Shown piece after piece: positions 56,179-64,000 of a DNA stretch of 64,000 nucleotides; position 1 is the stretch's first letter; the number at the start of each line of letters is the position of its first letter. This DNA comes from Pseudeuparius sepicola. Lineage: Eukaryota; Arthropoda; Insecta; Coleoptera; Anthribidae. The notes under the pieces are model-generated. The model ran no database searches, had not been told where the DNA came from, and saw nothing but the letters and a program-made list of their open reading frames with translations. The position numbers were made by a program, and so were the translations under genes. Where the stretch lies: NCBI GenBank assembly GCA_963920635.1, contig OY987299.1:63160692-63224691 (forward strand). Reading direction: 5' to 3'.

Positions 56179-59100
56179 ACCATAGAAAGTCATCCTGATT
56201 AGTTAATTTTAAAAAATGTAGCGAAAAACACATGGGAAACGGCTATTTTAATTTTAAACTTAAAGATTATTGTAAACAGATTCCAACATTAATCCAGCTA
56301 TTGTGACGAAAATGCACTTTTATTACACCAACCAACTGGACTATAGCGGAGCCGTCGAAAGCTCCGGTTGAGGTCGATACCTCACATCGTTGGAAATTTA
56401 TCGGCGGAAAATATACACACAGGCAACTTTTCAACTTTTTAGAACATAGCTTTCATTAAGCAAGTTCCCCTTCAAGCTCAAACTCATATACTCAATGGTA
56501 TTAGCTTTGAGTAGCTAGACAAGTTCCCTTCTATAATTTAAGGTTTTAGAAAATATTTTTTGTCGACAGAATACTTTCTTGCCGAGCGTAATACGAAAGT
56601 CTAGAGAATCTCTGGACGCTGGTAATACCTCCATCCACTTAATAAATCTCAATAAAAAAGCGGTGCGCTATCCGCAGAACAGGGAGATTTATCTGATACG
56701 GTATATCTACACAGGTCCAGGCGTCCTACTGAGTGATTACAAAATATTCAAACTGGGTTGATTATTATTTATGTCAATGCACATTCGCCATTATCTAAGG
56801 ATTGTAATCTTTGAATAAAGAATCCCAGGAAGGAGCATGTTTTAAAGCGGCGTGCACTACTCGAGGCAGAAATCCCCAATTTAGTGAAATCAATATCTAC
56901 AATATAGGCAAAAATTTATAAGGCACGTTTATGTCTTTAGATTTAGGAATCCATCACAATATAGCAATTCTAATTTTCAATTTCCAATTATGAAGAAGCA
57001 GGTTCTTACACAAACGCCTATGCCACTTTGGTGCATGACCTCAAAAGTTAATTTAAAGTACAAAATTACTTATTGATGTATTATTATCATCAAACATTTA
57101 GTTTTGGCGGCCAGGAAAGAACCACAAGCCGCACACCTAAGCATAATAACTCGAAAAGTATCACATACTGCCACCTGTCACCGTGACAGATATCAAAATA
57201 TTGTGTCAAAACATGGCTCCTATACACAGGGCGATTTCCGTCTCACGTATTTGATAATACCTATAGAGCTTTGACTCCTTCCTGTGATTCATTATTCAAA
57301 GATTGTAACCAAGGGAAGGGCCAAAAGTACTTTAAAATTGAAAGCTTTCGCCAACCCAGGGTTAACAAGCCTAAAAGCTCAATGTATATAAATTGGTTTT
57401 ATGACTATTTGTCTTCGTTTGAAATAAAGTTTCCCCGAAAATTGAAAGCCAACACTAAATTTTTTTTTCCAATTAGGACACCAATCCGTGTATGTATAGG
57501 TTGACAGTTCAAATGCAAATTTTATCACTATTAATTTAGGAGATTTAGAACCACAAAAAAGTAATATGCCGTTTCAGACATATCTCCGTGTTAAAATAAT
57601 AATAAATATTCTTATTTACTGTAGGAATATTTTCGTACCTGTAGTATTTTTTTCCGAGGTACAATCTTGGTGAAGCAAAATTGATGGGGACTTGGAGCTA
57701 GAAGTTGGACTGCACGGCAGAAATAGTGCAGGAATCGGATGCCAAATGTATGGTGGGTATAAGGTAGATATCAGAGGATTTATTGTATTTGCAGTTATGC
57801 CTAAAACAAAAAATTACATAAAATGGAAGTAAGGGGTAGGTAGGTAGATTTTATAGGTACAGGGTCATAAGTCATGATGTAAAAAAATATCCACATAGTG
57901 GGGGAGGTTCACTAAAAAGGAAAATGCGAATAACTGTTTTGGCCAAGTTTAAAACGTGTGACAATTCAACTTTAGTTCCCGAGTAACTCGACGCACCTAA
58001 TTCCAAGGAAACATCTGAAGTAAGCGATGTTGTCAATGTTCAACCTGAAGAAATAAGAAACACTTATCTTTTATCGGCAGTATCGGGGTTATCAGGCTTT
58101 ATTCTTCAAATGGCAATTGTTTTAGCACTTGAATCACTTTGAGAAAATGTTGTATTCACATCACAATCACTTACATTTACTTGAGAAGTTTTCGCGAGTT
58201 TCCGCACACAATAATTTGCATAGTTTTTAAATTACACGAGAAAATTGCTATCAGCTATATCTAATGGTGTCTATTCGTTTTGCACGTTGCACGTTTTTCG
58301 TTTTCCTTCTTATTTTTGGTAAACAACTCAACCACACATACGCCAGAGGGGACGGCAAGTTCTGTCGGCAACGCCGGATAATAGATGGCTCTGGTGTCAC
58401 AAAATCTGTTCCTACCTAGTTGTTTCTGAAAACGTATAGGTAATTAATTTATTGAAATCTATATAACGTTAGAAAAATTTGAGAATTAAAACTAAATAAA
58501 CGAGGTTTATACACTTCAGAATACAATTTAAAGATTCATTTTTAACAATGATAAATAATAATTATGTGACAAGTTAAACATTTGACAATTATTAACAATG
58601 AACTTATTTATTATTACTTCATCGCCTTTACTAGATCCGATCTTCACAATAATATGACTTGACATTCTGCAGGTATTTGTCAGTTTCTTACACGCTCACG
58701 CTAGGAGGGTTGCAGAGTCGTTATATGGCAGAGGGCGGCAAGCGAGGTGGCAGGTTCTGATGATATTATGCCTAGATGGCAGTTGGGACCGCCAGAAGGG
58801 TCAAAAAAATATTGCTATACCTACAGGGTATGTATCAAAATATAGGAAAGCCAAAAAAAGCGTTAATCGTGTCTCATCACGTGACAGAATTTTTCTCAGA
58901 TTGAGTACAGACTGGACATTAGGTCTTACACATCTCAATATTTGCAAAAATTTTAAATTCTGCTATTTGTCCCAAAAATAATATTGATTTTATCCGACAA
59001 GCAGAATTCCACCATCAGTTTTTTCCCAAAAGGCTATTTTCCTAAACGTCGTGTAGGTATATAAGCGTTTCGCGAAATTAGTTTGCTAAGAAGACTTGCA

Positions 59101-59654
59101 CTTCAGCACTTTTCACACCGCCGCAAAAATAATTAATTGATCAGCACAAGCAAAGACGGTTTTATATATCTTGGACAAAAGTCATCAGCAGCAGCAACAC
59201 AAATTAGAAATTAGGTCTCACTTCTCAAGAAAATAACTTTATATAGATTTGGCAATGATATACAACCCGGTCAGACAGACTTAGTAACTAAGGCAAACAT
59301 TTTTAAGAAACCAATTTATTGAGATTTGTCCATTTTAGAATTTCCAAAGATATAAAATGTTAAATATTATTTGTGGCGTTTTGGAGATTATGCGACGTTT
59401 AACGATAACGGTACTTAACAACGCAACGGACAATTTAATAACTAACATCTTGAGTTATAAGGTAAATCAAAAACACGACACACTAGGAAAACCAAAATAA
59501 CTCATCTCGTAGTCACCATCACGACAGATAATTCTCCAGATCTATTCTCAAAACTCGTTATATATTCTTTATATTCCACCTACCTCCTGTGTCCCTTGTT
59601 CGTGAATTAAAAACTGCAAAAAACATAATCAGAATAAAATATCTCTATAACTAA
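56179..59654. other. No recognised feature
   Basis: AT-rich. Open frames of 60-77 codons (for example 56579-56761, 57271-57504 and 58760-58981) lack domain or splice support. Nothing is credited, although introns or UTRs of a host gene could be here. Confidence 0.4.
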
Positions 59655-59728
59655 CCTTGTAAACTGTTGGTGTTGTCTATGCAACGTTGTTGTAAACTGT
59701 TGGTGTTGTCTATGCAATGTTTTACAAA
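59655..59728. repeat. Tandem duplication, ~36 bp x 2
   Basis: TTGTAAACTGTTGGTGTTGT followed by CTATGCAA occurs twice head to tail. Confidence 0.85.
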
Positions 59729-60273
59729 TGAAATATCACTAGAAGATCGGCCCTTATAGAAACCCTTTGTACTCATATAATATCGAGGTTTAATTAATTG
59801 CCGTGATATATTAGATACAATATTTTTTGGTGTAGTTTAGTTGGGATAAGGGTCAAAACGCTATTAAAACACTATTTCTTCGCCAACGTTTCGATTAATG
59901 TATAATCTTCATCAGGGCTCTAAAATACAATACACACTAATATAAAATGAATATAAACTAAAAATAAGAATGTAAGAAAAAGGTTTTTTGACACATGTTA
60001 TAAATTTATTAATAAAAAGAAGACTTACCAGAAATAAGATTGATAATTTTAAATTGTATGTATATTAACGTTTTACTGCCTAGTTTGTTTCTGTTACGTA
60101 AATATTTAGTAAAAATTTTTTAATATTATATTTGTATATTCAAAGTCAGTGTCAAAAATATTAGGTATAGGTAAAGGTATAATTAATAACATGATGTTAA
60201 ATGAGAAATGGGCATTTATTTGTTAAGAATGTTGAAATAAGCCGCATTAAGATTTTCTATATCTACCCTTTGG

Positions 60274-60468
60274 TTGACACTATTATTTCACGACAGTGAA
60301 TTTAACCATTCATTTAATTTTGATGAAACTAAAGCTTTAGGTACTCAAACCAATTTAAATAAAAGACTACTACAAGAAATGATTACAATAAAACGAAATA
60401 ATAGTGTCAACCAAAGGGTAGATATAGAAAATCTTAATGCGGCTTATTTCAACATTCTTAACAAATAA
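60274..60468 (+). pseudogene. Penelope-like ORF, C-terminal tail
   Basis: The frame DSEFNHSFNFDETKALGTQT, NLNKRLLQEMITIKRNN, VNQRVDIENLNAAYFNIL ends at 60468. The order R-L-x-x-E-M-I-x-I-x-x (N)-x-V-N-x-R-x-D-x-x-N-L is typical of the region after the GIY-YIG endonuclease in Penelope-like proteins. The RT and the GIY-YIG motif are absent. The first ~40 bases also pair with 60400-60440, part of the foldback. Confidence 0.55.
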
Positions 60469-60782
60469 ATGCCCATTTATCATTTAACATCATGTTATTA
60501 ATTATACCTTTACCTATACCTAATATTTTTGACACTGACTTTGAATATACAAATATAATATTAAAAAATGTTTACTAAATATTTACGTAACAGAAACAAA
60601 CTAGGCAGTAAAAACTGGGCAGTAAAACGTTAATATACTTACAATTTAAAATTATCAATCTTATTTCTGGTAAGTCTTCTTTTTATTAATAAATTTATAA
60701 CATGTGCCAAGAAACCTTTTTTCTTACATTCTTATTTTTAGTTTATATTCATTTTATATTGATTGTATTGTATTTTAGAGCC

Positions 60783-60815
60783 CTGATGAAGATTATACAT
60801 TAATCGAAACGTTGG
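60783..60815 (+). ncRNA. Hammerhead-ribozyme-like core
   Basis: CTGATGA, then GATTA-loop-TAATC (5-bp stem II), then GAAACG. Penelope-like terminal repeats are known to carry hammerhead motifs. An inverted copy lies at 59889-59915. One extra A sits between CTGATGA and stem II; stems I and III were not resolved. Confidence 0.45.
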
Positions 60816-60837
60816 CGATGTAATAGTGTTTTACCGC

Positions 60838-60893
60838 ACAAGCATGTACTTGCTTCTGGGGTACTCCTAATTTGGTGTATTGTGAGGGTGAGA

Positions 60894-60929
<36 letters not shown>

Positions 60930-60930
60930 G
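60838..60930 (+). mobile_element. Short retroposon with (TTA)n tail, copy 2
   Basis: The inserted block begins CCGCACAAGCATGTACTTGC and ends in about 12 ATT units. The left arm of the foldback preserves the empty site (GTGTTTTA directly joined to ATAGCGTTTTG). It shares GCTTCTGGGGTACTC and GAGGGTGAGAATTATT with 21685-21746. Confidence 0.7.
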
Positions 60931-61017
60931 CGTTTTGACCCTTATCCCAACTAAACTAAACCAAAAAATATTTAATATTTGGGTCACCAACTTTTACTAA
61001 TTATATTAGATACAATA

Positions 61018-61545
61018 TTGTAACGAAAAATGCCTCTAAAGTTGTTATATCAGCTTTCAAAGAACATGTTTGCACTGTTCTCTAATCTACTCAAAGATTT
61101 GGCAGATAAATTTTAAGTTTCGGTATTCTACTTACAGTTTTATAATTTTTATGATTAATTTAGAGGCATTTTCTGTCACATCTTTGTTGGCCTCAGGCCC
61201 CCAGAGCCACATTTTATTTTAGTTTTCCTTGCTTTCCCTGTAAAGCTTCCATGTATTTATAGAAATTTGCTAGAACTTAATGATTTGTGTATCTATCATT
61301 GGCCAGGAATATTCTAGATTAGTCTCCAGTCTCCCATTTAAGTATATATAAGCCCTGGGAATTGGGCCTGGAAGTAAGTTGAAGAAAGCGATTTTAGTGC
61401 GAGGTTTGGAGCAGAAAGAATATTCGTGGTCAGTGACAGTAGATATCTGACAAGTTTATTTGTGAAGGCTAAACAATAAACCAAATGTAGAACCGATCAA
61501 CGCATTTCTCAACACTCATTAGAATCAACATGTTATTACTGTTTA
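61018..61545 (+). mobile_element. Probable solo LTR
   Basis: Starts TGTAACG; a TATA box (AAGTATATATAAGCCC, about 61338-61353) and a downstream polyadenylation-type CAATAAACC (about 61479) are in LTR order and spacing. The end is near GTTATTAC (about 61540). No matching target duplication was found. Confidence 0.5.
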
Positions 61546-61639
61546 AAATTTAACACATAAATGTTGTTAACATTAGCATAAAGGCAAACCATGTAATACT
61601 ACTCATTTTTATTACTACGCTGATTTTAACTATATACGA

Positions 61640-61905
61640 GTAATGTTTGTCCTTCATCTATGTAAGTATTTCTTTTAACTTTTTATTTTTGGAATAATTG
61701 TTGGAGGTCTGGATTTTAACTATTTTAATGAAATTGTTTTATCATAAGTTATATAACTGTATTTTTTGCTTTTAGGTTGACATTTAAAAGTTAAACAAAA
61801 AATGAAATTGTTGAATGTACTTTTATAACCTGATGATAACCGAAATGAGGCCGAAATATACGTAGTTTTTATAATAATAATAATATTTATAAAATTCTTC
61901 TTTTT
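61640..61905 (+). repeat. Second Penelope-like 3' end with hammerhead-like motif
   Basis: CTGATGATAACC then GAGGCCGAAATATACG (61830-61862) repeats the ribozyme-like core order with a weak stem II, followed by an ATA-repeat tail (about 61876-61895). The upstream limit is arbitrary. Confidence 0.4.
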
Positions 61906-61974
61906 CCCTGTGTCAAATTTTTTTATTATTTATTACATAGATCGAAACATAATACGTAAGCCCCGTTGGAATGA

Positions 61975-62240
61975 CGGCGACGGTGTAGCTGAGGCCTTTG
62001 TAGACACACGCCGGTGTTCCCTCGTCGCGTCGTCACGAAGAAGTGAAAAATCTATTTGTCCTAAAATCGGCAAACCGGGCACGAAATAGATTTACTTGAA
62101 CAGCAGCGCGCTAGAATCCCGTTTTTTACTTTTCTCCACCAAGCAAGTTCGAAAAAATCTGTCACTGTCACTAAAAAATCCGCAATCAAACGCTTTTCGG
62201 CACTAAGTTGGGCGCCAATGTAATATTTACGTTACAAACG
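61975..62240 (-). mobile_element. LTR/primer-binding-site junction remnant
   Basis: On the minus strand, an LTR-like end TGTAACGTAAATATTACA is followed by TTGGCGCCCAAC, a classic Gypsy-type primer-binding sequence. A CpG-rich leader then runs leftward to about 61975. No gag or pol follows; the region to the left is Penelope-like. Confidence 0.45.
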
Positions 62241-62961
62241 TATTAGGTACTTTTTGTAAATAGCGGATTCGCGAAAACACGAATTGTTGCGGACTTTCTA
62301 TTTTCAATTCTCCATAGTACATAAAAATTAAAGAAAATATGACGCGAATTAAACGGGTAGGTAATCTTCTCTATCTCCCCGTCGTTCCCAGGTAACGCAT
62401 ACAGGGTGAACTGTTACAGTTGTTACAGTACTTATTTACTTATTTACCTATTTGTTTTTATAAAAAAAATCGTAAAAAATGTCTGTATATTTTTTGCCTC
62501 CCGTGGAATTCTGTATACCCAGCGCCCCTGTATTAGATGCCATCTATCGTTAAAAAATCGGATGCGCATCTGTACCCTTAGGTTAGATCTTTTGGTAAAA
62601 CGATCGATACAGCGTGAGAGAAAAATACAGAGTGATCAAAAGTTAGGTTAGGTAATATGAGAGGGTACACAAATTCAGTGGCGCAACCAGAAATTATTGT
62701 CAGGGGGGGGGCTGGTTAACAAAGTTCATTTTTCATTGTTAAGAATTGCGCCGCAGGCGAAAATTTTCAAATTTTCAAGGTCAAACATTTTTAATGGACT
62801 GTAAAAAATTAAGTAACCTAATATTATCAAAAAATATTAGGCAACTGATTGTAGTTTTTTCTTTGTTAACTGTGGAATCATAATAATAATAATAATAATT
62901 TAACTATGCAGTAACTGTAAGAATTAGGTACTCTTTTTTTTATTTTACATAAAAGCCCGAG
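62241..62961. other. Unassigned, with lone element ends
   Basis: CAGGGTGAACTGTTACAG near 62402 and CAGTGGCGCAACCAG near 62680 (hAT-like, followed by a G run) occur without inverted partners. A TAA repeat lies at 62881-62899. Confidence 0.4.
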
Positions 62962-63262
62962 AGTACGAAAGCGTAGAAGTGCCACCCGAATTTGTGTTTG
63001 AGAATTCCGACTTATATGTCAGAATTCTGACTTATAACTCAGAATTCTCACTTATAACTCAGAATTCTGACTTTTATCTCAGAATTCTGACTTATAACTC
63101 AGAATTCTGACTTATAACTCAGAATTCTGACTTTTATCTCAGAATTCTGACTTATAACTCAGAATTCTGACTTTTATCTCAGAATTCTGAATTATAACTC
63201 AGAATTCTGACTTATAACTCAGAATTCTGACTTATAACTCGGAATTCTGAGATAAAAGTGAA
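62962..63262. repeat. 20-bp tandem repeat array, satellite-like element, right end lost
   Basis: The left end GTACGAAAGCGTAGAAGTGCC is followed by twelve head-to-tail 20-bp units (AGAATTCTGACTTATAACTC with CTTTTATCTC variants), about 63002-63240. Each unit contains AGAATTCT. The family is shared with 28683-29074. Confidence 0.85.
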
Positions 63263-63316
63263 AATTTCAGTTTCTGGGAAGTCCATCTGGTAGTAGGTAT
63301 CGAATACTTACAAAAT

Positions 63317-63800
63317 GTCGATATTGGGTCGATATTGAAAAAAAAATCGAAAAATGGAAATTTCCGATTTGCAGGGAAAAGTTTCCGAAAGTATGGACTA
63401 ATTTTAGAAAGTTGATATTGGGCCGACATCGAAAGAAATCGAAAAATGGAAATTTCCTATTGTTAGGGAAATATATTCGGTAGAGTAGAGTAGAGCTTTA
63501 TTAACCAAAATACAGACAGTCAGTCCACATGGCAAGTCACACAAAAAATATATTTAAAGGGTTTTGTAACACTATTAGTATACACAAAAACTGTTTTGAA
63601 ATACACCACAAGAATAAAAATCAAGGTAAAAAATCCTCAACACTATAAAAACAATTTTGTATTAGGTATTCGCGAACACTACTTTTGAACGTTGCAAAAG
63701 TCGATATTGGGCCAATATCGAAAAAAATTCGACAAGTGTCAATTTCGGATCTTCGGGGAAATCTTTCTGACAGTATCGAATAATAATTATTGTAAAAAGT
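63317..63800. repeat. ~100-bp tandem repeat, three copies, one junction interrupted
   Basis: Units at about 63317, 63412 and 63698 share TCGATATTGGGYCRATATCG-type starts, TCGAAAAATGGAAATTTCC and a GGGAAA end. The LINE fragment 63481-63690 separates the second and third. Confidence 0.6.
63481..63690 (-). mobile_element. LINE 3' end with (CTCTA)n tail
   Basis: On the minus strand the sequence ends TGGTTAATAAAGCTCTACTC followed by TACTCTACC: a polyadenylation-like signal and a pentanucleotide tail. No coding sequence. It is inserted in the ~100-bp tandem repeat. Confidence 0.5.
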
Positions 63801-63811
63801 CGATAAAGCCG

Positions 63812-64000
63812 GGCGCACATTGAGACGCAGACGACGCAGTCAACACAGGGCAGGTGAGGAGCCGCAGGCTGGCGCAGTGCAGAAAAATTACGCGTGTTGC
63901 ACAGCCAAAGCGCACATTGAAGCACAGTTTTATATACCTACACCTTTGTCGTCTACGTTTGAAAATATTATAGTAATTATGGCGGCGTATGAACAGGCAA
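63812..64000. other. GC-rich terminal stretch, possible element end or 5' exon
   Basis: GCCGGGCGCACATTGAGACG then ACGACGCAG; the word GCGCACATTGA recurs at 63910. The last bases (ATGGCGGCGTATGAACAGGC) open a plus-strand frame MAAYEQ that leaves the window. Too short to classify. Confidence 0.3.

Larger units (their letters stand above)
59820..60970 (+). mobile_element. Penelope-like element remnant, inverted arrangement
   Basis: A block at 60750-60970 (AGCCCTGATGAAGATTATAC, GAAACGTTGGCGA, AGCGTTTTGACCCTTATCCC) is inverted at 59820-59920. Arms continue inward to a coding centre at 60274-60468. Inverted partial terminal repeats around a fragment of the ORF are usual for Penelope-like elements. 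The right arm holds a younger insertion at 60838-60930. Confidence 0.65.

Noticed and set aside
56579..57504. Two 60-77 codon plus-strand frames as host exons
   Set aside because: No splice sites, domain or codon pattern strong enough to support them.
62962..63262. Possible CRISPR array
   Set aside because: Direct 20-bp units without spacers; tandem satellite in a eukaryotic setting.

Overview
The window reads as a mobile-element-dense, AT-rich arthropod nuclear sequence, most probably insect. I infer this from the repertoire: piggyBac, mariner/Tc1, pogo, hAT, R1- and CR1-type LINEs, Penelope-like sequence, and many foldback elements that start with CAGGGTG and sit in TA targets. Spliceosomal introns are visible. 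I cannot name the species. Nothing prokaryotic, no CRISPR array and no rRNA operon was seen. Only one segment (exon 50475-50713, minus strand) looks like an ordinary host protein-coding exon.

Layout. 1-1.7 kb: 5' part of a pogo/CENP-B-type transposase gene running off the left edge. 1.7-6.6 kb: a hAT element with an 8-bp target duplication, a large foldback, a short piggyBac deletion derivative and partial foldbacks. 8.9-16.0 kb: a TTAA-flanked piggyBac element broken up by a mariner-type foldback, a solo LTR (itself split by a truncated LINE) and a CACYGAG-ended element. Removing these leaves about 2.5 kb, a normal piggyBac length. 16.5-23.8 kb: a tyrosine-recombinase (YR) element with about 118-bp inverted ends and a spliced gene, but no reverse transcriptase seen. 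23.8-28.5 kb: a decayed CR1/Jockey-type LINE with a TCTA tail, an ~830-bp CTAT array, and an R1-clade LINE inserted inside that array. 28.7-32.3 kb: palindromic satellite-like and small inverted-repeat elements. 33.06-37.92 kb: an imperfect palindrome of about 4.9 kb whose arms carry divergent copies of a second YR gene type plus tRNA-Met-like sequences. 37.9-42.4 kb: a long LINE whose two ORFs are in one frame, separated by a single TAG in a readthrough-type context (TAG CAA TCA). 43.0-49.6 kb: three TA-flanked foldbacks, one carrying mariner transposase sequence in both arms. 50.5 kb: the host exon. 50.9-55.8 kb: another hAT copy, foldbacks and a Tc1-like pseudogene. 56-59.6 kb: nothing recognised. 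59.8-61.9 kb: Penelope-like remnants with hammerhead-ribozyme-like cores and a probable solo LTR. 62.9-63.8 kb: 20-bp and ~100-bp tandem repeats.

There is no operon-like cooperation. The region records serial nested insertions, several of which can be ordered in time because the interrupted sequence or a duplicated arm preserves the empty site. The most unusual features are the two structurally different YR elements with inverted-repeat architecture, the leaky-stop context between the LINE ORFs, and the R1-type LINE that takes its stop codon from the microsatellite.
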